Source: Photobacterium leiognathi
GTDB taxonomy: Bacteria; Pseudomonadota; Gammaproteobacteria; Enterobacterales; Vibrionaceae
NCBI RefSeq assembly: GCF_030685535.1
Contig: NZ_CP131601.1
Coordinates: forward strand, 1,240,001-1,304,000
Reading direction: 5' to 3'
DNA: 64,000 nt
A model generated the notes under the pieces. The model did not search any database and had not been told where the DNA came from. It worked only from the letters and a program-made list of their open reading frames with translations. Shown one piece after another: positions 1 through 9,321 of this stretch. Every line of letters begins with the position of its first letter. Within the stretch, counting starts at the first letter, position 1. The translations under genes were made by a program, and so were the position numbers.

Positions 1-1
1 A

Positions 2-26
2 AACCTCGCGATAGTATGGCGAGGTT
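2..26. terminator. Hairpin at the left edge, probable bidirectional terminator
   Basis: An 8-bp perfect stem (2-9 with 19-26) is followed by TTTT on the plus strand. It sits just downstream of the AraC-type gene read on the minus strand and could also end a gene lying left of the window. Confidence 0.6.
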
Positions 27-48
27 TTGTGTATGTGAAACTTATTAA

Positions 49-930
49 TTAACAGCAAGATTGTGTAATTTGCACATTTGGCTTATAGGTAAAATTACCA
101 TCAGTATTCACATCATTCTCTCTACGAGATGTCGTTCTAAATTGTGATGGGGTAATACCGTATTTACGCTTAAATGCATCACAAAAATAAGCGGCACTAC
201 CAAAGCCTGAACGATTACCTATTTGAGAAATAGAATAGTTGGAGAACGTTAGGTAATTCAATGCAAGTCCCATACGGACATCAAGTAACAACTGGCTAAA
301 TGAAACACCTTCTTTGGCTAAATGGCGACGCAATGTGGATTGGGTCGTAAATAATGCTTTAGCCATATCATCAACACTCCACTTGCGCTGAGGATCTTGC
401 GTAATTAAACGAGCAATCGTGCGCTCTTTTGGCTCATCATAGTTAAAGCGGTAAACATTAAATACATCGATACCTGCTTCATTGAGTGCCATTAAGATAA
501 AGGTTAAACACTGGTTTAATAGTGTTTTTTCCATTGTGGAGCCACAAATTGAAGGCAACAACTTATTAAATAGGGCAAAGTTTTGCTCTACTACATCAGG
601 TGTTTCAATTGTGTACACTGGTGAACAACTGGCTGTCGGGAATGTTGGTTGCTTCAATGCACTGATATATTTGAATGCTTCAGTGATTGACTCTTCATCG
701 ATCATTAACAATTGTAGTTCAATGTTTTCTTGGCTATTAAGTTGGTTAATAGAACATGAAATATGACTAAACTTTGGCACTACAAACGTACTATTATTTT
801 TTAATTCAATAGCATGACCGTTAATATGAACATCGCCTTGGACATTAGATAATTTTACAATTAAGTGATGGTCGACATAAAACTCTTTCAAAACCACGTG
901 GCTTTGAGAGAGGATACGCTTATATTTCAT
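49..930 (-). CDS. AraC family transcriptional regulator
   Basis: A DNA-binding regulator of 293 residues. The C-terminal AraC domain with two helix-turn-helix units covers roughly residues 173-265; visible hallmarks are WSVDDMAKALFTTQSTLRRHL (first recognition unit) and ISQIGNRSGFGSAAYFCDAF followed by KYGITPSQFR (second unit). The N-terminal 170 residues resemble the variable sensing domains of the family and give no ligand clue. The ATG at 930 is the only good start. The gene stands alone with about 360 bp of non-coding DNA upstream. The effector and targets are unknown; sdaA lies next in the same direction but is separated by a terminator, so no functional link can be claimed. Confidence 0.85.
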   Translation of the reverse strand: MKYKRILSQSHVVLKEFYVDHHLIVKLSNVQGDVHINGHAIELKNNSTFVVPKFSHISCSINQLNSQENIELQLLMIDEESITEAFKYISALKQPTFPTASCSPVYTIETPDVVEQNFALFNKLLPSICGSTMEKTLLNQCLTFILMALNEAGIDVFNVYRFNYDEPKERTIARLITQDPQRKWSVDDMAKALFTTQSTLRRHLAKEGVSFSQLLLDVRMGLALNYLTFSNYSISQIGNRSGFGSAAYFCDAFKRKYGITPSQFRTTSRRENDVNTDGNFTYKPNVQITQSCC

Positions 931-1290
931 AGCAATACTGCTTCTCTAAAAGTGGAAATAAATCCTTCATTACACACCAAAATTAGGCGACCGTTCTAAG
1001 AGTATAGCCATTCTAAAGAGGAATATATTGGGATGGCTTTACAAGCGTCTGAGTATAGGACTAAACGAAACGGATGGATAGTTGAAAATTGGCTAACACG
1101 TGTTATCAATCACATTGATTATCCGATTCTAAATTAAATGACCGTAAATCGACATTAATTTGTATTATGAATTAATCAAAAAGAAAAATTCCTTAAGAGA
1201 ATGCTTTGATAAGTATTGGGATAAGGGAAATTAGAGATAAAAAAAGCTGCCATGTTAGGCAGCTTTTTGAAAGATAAGCTTAATGCTAAA
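931..1290. other. Intergenic region between sdaA and the AraC-type gene
   Basis: Holds the sdaA terminator (1239-1268) and presumably the promoter of the AraC-type gene. One inverted repeat is visible around 1154-1176 (ATTAATT and AATTAAT arms, 9-nt spacer), a possible operator. I see no open reading frame worth calling and no RNA gene I recognise. Confidence 0.5.
1239..1268 (-). terminator. Rho-independent terminator of sdaA
   Basis: On the minus strand an 11-bp stem with a 6-nt loop (arms 1258-1268 and 1241-1251) runs into a tract of seven T, 22 nt after the sdaA stop. Confidence 0.85.
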
Positions 1291-2652
1291 TTAGCAAATT
1301 ACTTTAATTGCTAGACCGCCTTGTGATGTTTCACGGTACTTAGCATTCATGTCTTTACCTGTTTCAAGCATAGTTTCGATAACTTTATCTAGCGAAACGC
1401 GAGGATCAGATGAACGACGTAGTGCCATGCGAGATGCGTTGATTGCTTTAACTGCAGCAATACCGTTACGCTCGATACATGGAACCTGAACTTGACCAGC
1501 AACTGGGTCACACGTTAGACCTAGGTTGTGCTCCATAGCGATTTCAGCAGCCATACATACTTGCTCTGGGCTACCACCCATAAGCTCAGCAAGACCTGCA
1601 GCAGCCATAGAACATGCTACGCCCACTTCGCCCTGACAACCAACTTCTGCACCAGAGATAGATGCGTTACGCTTGTATAGACCACCAACAGCACCAGATG
1701 CTGCGAAGTAACGTGTGTACTCTTTAGGGCCAACAGACTGAACAAACTTATCGTAGTAAGCCAGTACAGCAGGGATGATGCCACATGCGCCGTTTGTTGG
1801 TGCAGTTACAACACGACCACCTGCTGCGTTTTCTTCGTTTACAGCGAAAGCAAACATGTTCACCCAATCAACCACAGTCATTGGATCGTTGCTTAGTTTT
1901 TCAGATGTCATTAGTTGTTGACGAAGTGCTGCTGCACGACGTGGAACACGTAGAGGACCCGGTAGGATACCTTCTTCGTTCATACCACGTTCCATACAAT
2001 CACGCATTGTTTTCCAGATGTTAGCAAAGTAGTTGCTGATCTCATCTTCTGCGTTCATTGCACGTTCGTTAGCCATCACTAGAGAGCTAATTGATAGGCC
2101 ATGTTCTTTACATTGTTCAACAAGCTCAGAAGCGTAGTTGAATGGGTAAGGAACAACAACTTTAGATTCTTGTGCTTTACCGAAGTTTTCTTCATCAACA
2201 ATGAAACCACCACCGATAGAGTAGTAAGTTTTAGAGAAGATCTTCTCGTCACCAATCCATGCATGAATAGACATACCATTCTCATGCAGTTCAAGGTTAG
2301 TTGTGTGGAAGTTCATGCCGCCATCACGAGGGAAATCAACAGTGTGGCAGTGCATACCAACAGGTAGGCGCTCTGTTTCTTCAACGCGCGCGATAAAACC
2401 TGGAATACTGTCAATATCAACATGCTCAGGGCTGTTACCTGCAAGACCCATAATGATAGCGATATCAGTATGGTGACCTTTACCAGTAAGAGAAAGAGAG
2501 CCGTATACGTCAACAGTAATCTTAGTTACGTCACGTAATTTACCCATAGAGCGCAGATCATCGATGAACTCTTTACCTGCTTTCATTGGACCGACAGTAT
2601 GTGAACTGGAAGGGCCCACACCGATTTTGTAAATATCAAAAACACTGATCAT
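1291..2652 (-). CDS. sdaA: L-serine dehydratase (L-serine ammonia-lyase), iron-sulfur type
   Basis: Deaminates L-serine to pyruvate and ammonia in the cytoplasm with a [4Fe-4S] cluster. The 453-residue single chain has the usual length of the enterobacterial SdaA type and opens with the hallmark [14 protein letters not shown]. Cluster ligands expected from the family are visible: Cys339 (EVGCQGEVG), Cys381 (LTCDP) and Cys392 (QVPCIERN). The chain ends exactly on Cys453, matching the tail-in-mouth autoinhibitory cysteine known for this family. The ATG at 2652 has GAGG about 9 nt upstream. It lies downstream of sdaC in the same direction, a pairing known from E. coli where transport and catabolism of serine are linked. 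The 5' leader appears structured (separate entry). Confidence 0.97.
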   Translation of the reverse strand: MISVFDIYKIGVGPSSSHTVGPMKAGKEFIDDLRSMGKLRDVTKITVDVYGSLSLTGKGHHTDIAIIMGLAGNSPEHVDIDSIPGFIARVEETERLPVGMHCHTVDFPRDGGMNFHTTNLELHENGMSIHAWIGDEKIFSKTYYSIGGGFIVDEENFGKAQESKVVVPYPFNYASELVEQCKEHGLSISSLVMANERAMNAEDEISNYFANIWKTMRDCMERGMNEEGILPGPLRVPRRAAALRQQLMTSEKLSNDPMTVVDWVNMFAFAVNEENAAGGRVVTAPTNGACGIIPAVLAYYDKFVQSVGPKEYTRYFAASGAVGGLYKRNASISGAEVGCQGEVGVACSMAAAGLAELMGGSPEQVCMAAEIAMEHNLGLTCDPVAGQVQVPCIERNGIAAVKAINASRMALRRSSDPRVSLDKVIETMLETGKDMNAKYRETSQGGLAIKVIC

Positions 2653-2734
2653 GTTATTACCTCAGTCGGGGGAAGCGGTTCTTGCCTCCGGCCAAGACTG
2701 TATGCGTTTTATAACTCGCCCCTTCCTTGGCGAG
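2653..2734 (-). promoter_or_regulatory. Structured 5' leader of sdaA
   Basis: Two hairpins lie directly upstream of sdaA on the minus strand. The first has arms at 2729-2734 and 2715-2720 with an 8-nt loop. The second has an outer stem CAGTC/GACTG (2700-2696 with 2667-2663) and an inner stem GGAGGC/GCTTCC (2689-2684 with 2676-2671), ending 3-4 nt before the sdaA ribosome site. GGAAG in the first loop is complementary to CTTCC of the second hairpin. It does not match the glycine riboswitch consensus as I know it. A regulatory role is inference. Confidence 0.4.
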
Positions 2735-2741
2735 CGTACTT

Positions 2742-2780
2742 AAAAAAGTAAGAGCAGAACCTATAAAGCATCCTGCTCTT
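2742..2780 (-). terminator. Terminator-like hairpin between sdaC and sdaA
   Basis: An 8-bp stem (2780-2773 with 2757-2750) is followed on the minus strand by ACTTTTTT. It would end or attenuate transcription from sdaC before sdaA, suggesting sdaA has its own promoter or is controlled by read-through. Confidence 0.55.
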
Positions 2781-2891
2781 AATTATCGTATAGATTAAGT
2801 CTATTGTACCAGAACGCTATACCTTTTCTTACCTTTTATGCTTCAAAAAAGAAGTATTTTTCTGTCGGTATAGCGTCTGATTATCAAGCGA

Positions 2892-4145
2892 TTAGAATGC
2901 GCCGTAGATCACTGATGTAATTGCTGCGATACCACACAGAGCGGTGAAAATACGTGCTGCTACAGAAGTCTTGTATTTCGCCATTGCTGGTACTTTTTGC
3001 ATCGCAACTACTGGCATTAGGAACAGAATTGCAGCAATCATTGGTGCGCCCATTGTTTCAATCATGCCAAGGATACTTGGGTTGATGATTGCAACGATCC
3101 ATGTAGTGATAACGATGAATGCTAGAGACAGTTTTTCAATCTTGCTTACAGGCATGCTGCTGCGAGACTTAGCTAGACCAACAAGACCTTCATGTGCACC
3201 TAGGAAGTGACCGAAGTAGCTTGATGTGATAGCAGCGAAAGCAACTAGTGGACCTAAGTAAGAGATTGCTGGTGAATCTTTAACGTTCGCTAAGTAAGAA
3301 AGAACAGAGATGTTTTGCTCTTTCGCCATGTTTAGTTGCTCTGGAGACATAGATAGTACAACAGAGAACACGAAGAACATAACAAAGCCCATTAGCATCA
3401 TTGCTGCGCCGCCAGTGATCATGTCAGTTTTCTTCACTGCATCTTCACCGTAAACGTGACGTTGTTCTTTTGCAAACTGGCTAATGATTGGGCTGTGGTT
3501 GAAAGAGAACACGATGATTGGGATTGCTAGCCATACAACAGCTGGCATAGAAGACCAATCTGGTGTTACAGACATCATTGATGTGTTCCAGTCAGGAATT
3601 AGGTAGATAGATAGCGCTAGTAGGATAAATACTAGAGGGTAAACCATTGCTGACGTTGCTTTTAGCATCAGCTCTTTACCAAATACTACACCTGCAGTCA
3701 TCAGTGCGATCAATACGCCTGATAGTAACCAACGTGGAATTGATTCCATGCCTAGCTGGTTAACCATGAAAGAGTCAACGGTGTTAGTAATACCTACGCC
3801 GTAAATAAGAACGATAGGGTAGATAGCGAAGAAGTAAGCAAAAGTAATTAAGTTTGCACCTGCTTTACCGTAGTGCTCTTCAACCGTGTCTGTAATATCA
3901 GCATTTGGGTTTTTCGCTGAAAGAACAAAACGCGCTAGGCCTTTGTGAGCAAGCCAAGTCATTGGTGCTGCAATTAGCGCCAAAATAACAAGTGACTAGA
4001 AACCGCCCGCACCTGCTTTAATTGGAAGGAATAGAACACCAGCACCTACGGCTGTACCGAATAGTGATAATGCCCATGTGAAATCTTTGTAAGTCCAACG
4101 TGTTTTAGCTGCACCAGTTTTCACTGCAGTTGATGTGTTTTGCAT
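2892..4145 (-). pseudogene. sdaC: Serine transporter, HAAAP family, interrupted by an in-frame TAG
   Basis: Read through its stop, this frame encodes a 417-residue amino acid:proton symporter of the SdaC type. The N-terminus from ATG 4145 gives a soluble stretch, then [20 protein letters not shown] and [12 protein letters not shown], the conserved first helix. Codon 50 (3998-3996) is TAG where the family has tryptophan (AGGFWSL), so a single G-to-A change explains it. After the stop the frame continues intact for 367 codons with family features such as FNHSPIISQFAKEQR. Re-initiation at TTG 3983 would give a protein lacking helix 1, probably non-functional. It may be a recent nonsense mutation, a suppressed amber codon or a sequencing error; the undamaged remainder argues against old decay. 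sdaA follows downstream. Confidence 0.88.
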
Positions 4146-4277
4146 TTTTTGTCATCCAAAAAAAGGGAACGGAACGGAACGTTGTTTTAGGAACACGTGC
4201 ATTTTCGTTATTTATGGCGGGAATACAATGATAAAGATCTCGTTATGTAATCCATTTTATTTGTGGTACAAAATAAA

Positions 4278-4297
4278 AAGACATCGATCACAGTTTA
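4278..4297 (-). promoter_or_regulatory. Possible CRP half-site upstream of sdaC
   Basis: The minus strand reads AAACTGTGATCGATGTCTTT, with a full TGTGA half and a poor second half. It lies about 135 bp before the sdaC ATG. Catabolite control of serine transport is known in enterics; the site here is only a motif match by eye. Confidence 0.25.
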
Positions 4298-4331
4298 AGA
4301 TTTGGCAGGAGCTAAAAAAACAGCTAAACGA

Positions 4332-4940
4332 CTACAAATTATCATCCCAAATTTGGTCTGAAAGCAGCTTAATCATTTGGGCTGTGGCACCCCATATTGG
4401 ATAGCCTTCATAAGGGATGTTGTAGACGTGATGATTTTTGCCATTGATAAGAAATTTATGCTGACGAATATTATCAGGATTTAGCAGATGATTGAGTGGT
4501 GCTTCAAAGATCATATCCACTTCATTTGGGTCTGGAATGGCGATGTAATCTGGGTTAATAGTGGCAATAAAAGGCGTCACCATATAACCACTTACGGTAG
4601 GTAAAGCTGGCAAATTACCTAGCACATCATGACGGTGACAGATGATATTGGTTTCTTCAAATGTTTCACGAAGTGCGGTACTGATCAAATCACTGTCAGT
4701 CGGTTCAAAACGTCCCCCTGGAAAAGCAATTTGTCCAGGGTGATGTTTTAAGTGCTCTGCTCGTCGTGTTAGCACCACATGAAAGCCATTATTTCGACGC
4801 ACCAGAAGGATAAGTACAGCAGCTTGTTTAAAGGGATGAGATGCATTCCAATGCTGGCGAATACGATCTTCATGACTTTGATCGTATTGCAGACTTGGTG
4901 CAAGAATAAATCGACTTAAAATTTGCTGCTGTTCAACCAT
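4332..4940 (-). CDS. nudL: CoA pyrophosphatase, Nudix hydrolase NudL (YeaB)
   Basis: A 202-residue Nudix hydrolase expected to cleave coenzyme A derivatives to 3',5'-ADP and phosphopantetheine. The Nudix box is seen as GGRFEPTDSDLISTALRETFEE and the preceding VVLTRRAEHLKHHPGQIAFP matches the CoA-specific UPF0035 signature (LLTxRSxxxRxxxGxxxFPGG). The residue after REtFEE is TN rather than the usual xG, a small deviation. It starts 47 bp after pabB on the same strand; pabB-nudL is a familiar gammaproteobacterial pair and they are probably co-transcribed. The functional reason for the pairing is not evident. Confidence 0.9.
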   Translation of the reverse strand: MVEQQQILSRFILAPSLQYDQSHEDRIRQHWNASHPFKQAAVLILLVRRNNGFHVVLTRRAEHLKHHPGQIAFPGGRFEPTDSDLISTALRETFEETNIICHRHDVLGNLPALPTVSGYMVTPFIATINPDYIAIPDPNEVDMIFEAPLNHLLNPDNIRQHKFLINGKNHHVYNIPYEGYPIWGATAQMIKLLSDQIWDDNL

Positions 4941-4987
4941 AAAACCTCTTGGCTTAAATATTAATGTGATGTATTTATCAATACCTC

Positions 4988-6385
4988 TTATAAGACTGGC
5001 AGAATTTTGCTCAATTTGTCGAGAGTTTCTTGATATTCGCTATCAGCATCACTGTCTGCCACGATACCACCGCCAGCCCAAGCATGGATTTTTTGCTCAT
5101 TTGCCACCAGTGTTCGAATCGTAATACTGGTATCCATTGCGCCACAACGGCTGATATAGCCAATACTGCCACAATAAATACTTCGGCGATGTGGTTCTAA
5201 CTCTTCAATGATTTCCATTGCTCGCACTTTGGGTGCGCCTGTAATTGAACCGCCAGGGAAACAGGCTTTCAACAAATCTGTGGCACTGTGTTCAGTGCCT
5301 AATTCACCGATTACAGTGCTTACAAGGTGATGAACTGCTGGAAAACTTTCAATTGCAAACAGGTGAGGCACTCTTACTGTCCCCGGCGCTGCCACACGAC
5401 CAATATCATTACGCAGTAAATCCACAATCATTAAGTTTTCTGCGCGATCTTTATTTGCCTGTTGTAGTGCAAGGGCATTTTCTTTGTCTTGTGCTTCATC
5501 GTTACTACGAGGGCGTGTGCCCTTAATTGGCTTAGTTTCAATTTGTCCATTACGCAATTGCAAAAAGCGCTCTGGCGATACAGACAAAATGGCGCCTTGG
5601 TGTAAGCGAATGAAACCAGAGAATGGCGCGCCATTTTCGGCTTCAAGGGCAAGGTAGGCTTGCCATTCATCACCTTCATAATTAGCTGTAAAACGCTGGG
5701 CTAAGTTAATTTGGTAGCAATCGCCAGACAGTAAATACTCTTGAATATTGTTAAATTTGTTACGGTAGCTATCACGGGTCATGTTCGACGACCATGATGA
5801 TGTTAATGAAAAGCTATGAGCAGTTGTTGGCTCTGTTGCTTTTTGCGTATGAGCAAAAGCGGTTTGATGCTGTTCTAGCCATGCTTTACGTTGTCCATTT
5901 TTAGGCTCAACTAATGTCACAGTTTGCTTTTTATGATCAACGATCAATGCCCAATCATAAATGCCAAGCGCTAAATCTGGCAGTGGAATATCGTGCTCAG
6001 CCAGCGTGGCAATTTGCTCTACTTGGCGACCTAAATCATAACTAAAGTAGCCCAGTGCACCGCCAATAAAAGGAAGATCGTCAATTGGGCTAAGTGCAGG
6101 TAATAATTGCTGTTGTAGTGATTGCACTTCTGCAAATGGATCGGCAGTGTTGGTTTTTACTTCGCCATTGGCATAAGTGATGGTGTTAGTGTCACTTTCT
6201 GACTCGATAGTGGCTAAAGGATCGGCAACCACAATGTCAAAACGGTTATCGGGATGATTTTCTGCGGCTGAGCGTAATATCATAGCCCATGGCAAACCAG
6301 AGAGTGGTGCAAACCATGTTAATGCAGCGTCTTTTGAATAGACGAGAGATGTAATGCTTAATTCTGGATGTGATTTACAAATCAT
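4988..6385 (-). CDS. pabB: Aminodeoxychorismate synthase component I
   Basis: Uses ammonia from its glutaminase partner PabA to convert chorismate to 4-amino-4-deoxychorismate, on the route to p-aminobenzoate and folate. The 465-residue protein has the N-terminal anthranilate synthase-like segment and the C-terminal chorismate-binding domain. The signature PIKGTRPR contains the lysine that marks PabB against TrpE-type enzymes, followed by ENLMIVDLLRNDIGRV, PGGSITGAPKVRAMEIIEEL and WAGGGIVADSDADSEYQE. The ATG at 6385 is chosen; an earlier start is not supported. It is divergent from fumarase, sharing a 173-bp intergenic promoter region, and leads into nudL. Confidence 0.95.
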   Translation of the reverse strand: MICKSHPELSITSLVYSKDAALTWFAPLSGLPWAMILRSAAENHPDNRFDIVVADPLATIESESDTNTITYANGEVKTNTADPFAEVQSLQQQLLPALSPIDDLPFIGGALGYFSYDLGRQVEQIATLAEHDIPLPDLALGIYDWALIVDHKKQTVTLVEPKNGQRKAWLEQHQTAFAHTQKATEPTTAHSFSLTSSWSSNMTRDSYRNKFNNIQEYLLSGDCYQINLAQRFTANYEGDEWQAYLALEAENGAPFSGFIRLHQGAILSVSPERFLQLRNGQIETKPIKGTRPRSNDEAQDKENALALQQANKDRAENLMIVDLLRNDIGRVAAPGTVRVPHLFAIESFPAVHHLVSTVIGELGTEHSATDLLKACFPGGSITGAPKVRAMEIIEELEPHRRSIYCGSIGYISRCGAMDTSITIRTLVANEQKIHAWAGGGIVADSDADSEYQETLDKLSKILPVL

Positions 6386-6558
6386 TTTCTTTTTTGTGAC
6401 AAGGGTTTGATTGGCGCGTAGCGCAATAATAAGTGCAAGAGTATCATATTCGGCGAAAGACGCCCAAAGATGAACATAGACTTAACGTGTACATCCCCCT
6501 ACAAAATTGGAAGAATACTCCGGGCGCCATGGAATGATATTACTCAACGAGGGCAACT

Positions 6559-8073
6559 ATGACAGTCATCCGTAAAGAAGATGTGATTAGTAGTGTGGCT
6601 GATGCATTACAATATATCTCTTATTACCACCCACTGGATTTCGTGCAAGCTTTAGAAAAAGCCTATAACAAAGAGCAAAGCCAAGCCGCAAAAGATGCGA
6701 TCGCACAGATCTTAATTAACTCTCGTATGTCTGCCGAAGGACATCGTCCAATTTGCCAAGACACAGGTATTGTTACCTGTTTCGTGAAAATTGGTATGAA
6801 CGTGCAGTGGGATAGCGATCTGACTGTGCAAGAAATGATAGATGAAGGTGTCCGTCAAGGTTACACCAATCAAGATAACCCATTGCGTGCCTCTGTGGTG
6901 GCAGAACCTGCTGGTCGTCGTATTAATACTAAAGATAATGCGCCTGCTGTGGTACACATTGATATGGTACCGGGTGACAAGGTTGAAATTCAGATTGCAG
7001 CAAAAGGCGGCGGCTCTGAAAACAAAACTAAAATGGTGATGCTAAACCCATCTGACGATATTGCTGAGTGGGTAGAAAAAACAGTACCACTGATGGGCGC
7101 GGGTTGGTGTCCACCGGGTATGTTAGGCATTGGTATTGGCGGTACAGCAGAAAAAGCAGCAGTACTTGCAAAAGAGTCGCTAATGGAATCGATTGATATC
7201 CATGATCTGAAAGAGCGTGGCGCACAAAATACTGAAGAAGCATTGCGTTTAGATATTTTTGAACGTGTTAACAAGCTAGGTATTGGTGCACAAGGGCTTG
7301 GTGGTTTAACAACAGTGCTTGATGTGAAAATCAAAACAGCACCAACACATGCTGCATCTAAGCAGGTTTGTATGATCCCGAACTGCGCAGCAACTCGTCA
7401 TGTTCATTTCACACTAGATGGCACAGGCCCTGCGGAGCTTACACCACCTAAACTGGCTGATTTACCAGAAGTGACATGGGAAGTGGGTGACAACGTTCGT
7501 CGCGTTAACCTCGACACTATCACTAAGGCTGACGTTCAAGAGTGGAAGTCAGGCGAAACAGTACTGTTATCAGGCAAGATCTTAACCGGTCGTGATGCTG
7601 CTCATAAGCGCATTCAAGAAATGCTGAAAAATGGTGAAGGTTTACCTGATGGTGTCGATTTTAATGGTCGTTTCATCTATTACGTTGGCCCTGTTGATGC
7701 GGTAGGTGATGAAGTTGTAGGTCCTGCAGGTCCAACGACATCAACGCGTATGGATAAATTTACCGACATGATGTTAGGCGAAACAGGCTTAATGGGGATG
7801 ATTGGTAAAGCCGAGCGTGGTCCTGCTGCAATTGAATCTATTAAAGAGCATAAAGCGGTTTACCTAATGGCTGTCGGTGGTGCAGCGTACCTTGTTGCGA
7901 AAGCGATCAAGAAAGCACGTGTTGTTGCGTTTGAAGATTTAGGTATGGAAGCGATTTACGAATTTGAAGTGGAAGATATGCCTGTAACGGTAGCCGTTGA
8001 TTCAAATGGTGTGAATGCACACCAAACGGGTCCTGATACGTGGCGTGTTAATATTGCTGAAATGGAAAATTAA
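6559..8073 (+). CDS. fumA: Fumarate hydratase, class I (iron-sulfur)
   Basis: Interconverts fumarate and malate in the TCA cycle with an oxygen-sensitive [4Fe-4S] cluster. At 504 residues it belongs to the shorter Vibrionaceae form of class I fumarase. The alpha domain holds HRPICQDTGIVTCFVKIG and the segment GAGWCPPGMLGIGIGG, and MIPNCAATRHVHF follows; these cysteine-containing motifs are expected to supply the cluster ligands. The beta domain has GRDAAHKR and YVGPVDAVGDEVVGPAGPTT. The ATG is preceded by GAGGGCAACT at suitable spacing. It is monocistronic, ending in a strong terminator. The symbol follows common usage; fumA and fumB cannot be told apart here. Confidence 0.95.
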   Translation: MTVIRKEDVISSVADALQYISYYHPLDFVQALEKAYNKEQSQAAKDAIAQILINSRMSAEGHRPICQDTGIVTCFVKIGMNVQWDSDLTVQEMIDEGVRQGYTNQDNPLRASVVAEPAGRRINTKDNAPAVVHIDMVPGDKVEIQIAAKGGGSENKTKMVMLNPSDDIAEWVEKTVPLMGAGWCPPGMLGIGIGGTAEKAAVLAKESLMESIDIHDLKERGAQNTEEALRLDIFERVNKLGIGAQGLGGLTTVLDVKIKTAPTHAASKQVCMIPNCAATRHVHFTLDGTGPAELTPPKLADLPEVTWEVGDNVRRVNLDTITKADVQEWKSGETVLLSGKILTGRDAAHKRIQEMLKNGEGLPDGVDFNGRFIYYVGPVDAVGDEVVGPAGPTTSTRMDKFTDMMLGETGLMGMIGKAERGPAAIESIKEHKAVYLMAVGGAAYLVAKAIKKARVVAFEDLGMEAIYEFEVEDMPVTVAVDSNGVNAHQTGPDTWRVNIAEMEN

Positions 8074-8094
8074 TCTATTTCTTATTCATGAACT

Positions 8095-8120
8095 AAAAAG
8101 GAGCCTTGTGCTCCTTTTTT
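8095..8120 (+). terminator. Rho-independent terminator of fumarase
   Basis: AAAAGGAGC and GCTCCTTTT arms around a 5-nt loop, ending in seven T. Confidence 0.9.
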
Positions 8121-8283
8121 TATTTATTTAATAAAACAACAGCTTGGACTGTGACTTTGTCGCTATTTTAATGAATGAAACGAGAATGTTAAAAAATAAA
8201 CATCTATTATTCATAAATATATTTTCTTTATAAATATTTTAACAAAACAGTGCCCTCGTTTATGGATGATGATGGAGAGTTCT

Positions 8284-9321
8284 ATGAGGCGACAAGTTTA
8301 TATAGCGGTTTTGGCATGTGTTGCCTTGATCGGCTGTAAAGAAGACAAAGCGATGGTGAAGGAACCAGAGTCGCGACCAGTGAAATTACAATCGGTATCA
8401 GTGGGTGATAATGAGTCACTGCGTTCATTTCCTGCCATTGTTGAAGCGGGTGATAAAGCAGTATTGGCATTTCGTGTCTCAGGACAATTAAATAATGTTC
8501 AAGCACATCCCGGAGAGTTTGTTCGCAAAGGGCAAACCTTAGCCACATTAAATCCAGATGAGTTATCGCTATTGGTGAAACAAGCACAGGCTCAATATGA
8601 TTTAGCCAATGTGCAATTTAAACGTAATAGACAATTACGTAAAACTAACGTGGTATCAGAACTTGACTATGATGCGTCAAAAGCCAATTTAAAACAGGCA
8701 AAAGCGGCATTAGATAAAGCCAAATCTAATTTAAGCTATGCCAAGTTGATTGCACCTTATGATGGGCATTTATCGTTATCTATGATTGAAAACTTTGAAT
8801 ATGTGGCAGCTAAACAGCCAGTCATGCATATTCAAAGTGCCAAGTTGATCAATATGACCTTCCAGTTACCAGACTATTTACTCGCACGTTTTCAAGGTCA
8901 TGCTGAAGAGATTAATCCGACGGTGGCATTTGATGCCTTAGCCAATCAAACCTTTCCTGCGCAATTTAAAGAAATTGACACCGAGCCCGATAGCAAAACG
9001 TCAAGTTACAAAGTTACTCTTTCTATGGCACGTCCAGAGGGGAGCAATATTATGCCGGGTATGTCTGGCTCTGTGACGATTGTACTTCCTCATGGTAATG
9101 CTGGGGCAATTCCAACTCGTGCTGTTATCACTGAAGGTAATAAACACTTTGTTTGGCGTGTGAATGACAAACAACAAGTTGAGAGAGTTGAAGTCACGCT
9201 AGATAAAAATAACCGTGTGATTTCAGGGCTCAATGATGGTGATGTGATAGCAACATCTGGTGTTTCTGAATTACAAGCTGGTCAAAAGGTCCGCTCATGG
9301 ATCAAGGAGCGTGGACTATGA
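8284..9321 (+). CDS. RND efflux periplasmic adaptor, first copy (lipoprotein)
   Basis: A membrane fusion protein that would bridge the inner-membrane pump and an outer-membrane channel. I start it at ATG 8284, preceded by GGAGAG, because this places the signal peptide MRRQVYIAVLACVALIGC with lipobox ALIGC; upstream ATGs at 8266-8272 only add residues. The mature protein has the biotinyl-lipoyl-like barrel halves (VLAFRVSGQLNNV..HPGEFVRKGQTLATL and LIAPYDGHL) flanking an alpha-helical hairpin, then the beta-barrel and membrane-proximal domains. It overlaps the second adaptor gene by 4 nt. The three-gene arrangement resembles V. cholerae vexIJK, as I recall it. Confidence 0.9.
   Translation: MRRQVYIAVLACVALIGCKEDKAMVKEPESRPVKLQSVSVGDNESLRSFPAIVEAGDKAVLAFRVSGQLNNVQAHPGEFVRKGQTLATLNPDELSLLVKQAQAQYDLANVQFKRNRQLRKTNVVSELDYDASKANLKQAKAALDKAKSNLSYAKLIAPYDGHLSLSMIENFEYVAAKQPVMHIQSAKLINMTFQLPDYLLARFQGHAEEINPTVAFDALANQTFPAQFKEIDTEPDSKTSSYKVTLSMARPEGSNIMPGMSGSVTIVLPHGNAGAIPTRAVITEGNKHFVWRVNDKQQVERVEVTLDKNNRVISGLNDGDVIATSGVSELQAGQKVRSWIKERGL

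Noticed and set aside
2653..2741. Glycine riboswitch before sdaA
   Set aside because: The conserved core of the glycine aptamer is not present, so the leader is only described as structured.
4135..4404. Plus-strand frame of 89 codons upstream of nudL
   Set aside because: It overlaps the sdaC start and the nudL 3' end, has low-complexity composition, no ribosome site and no family resemblance.
6990..7334. Antisense frame inside fumarase
   Set aside because: Ser/Pro-rich shadow of a well-conserved gene; no independent support.
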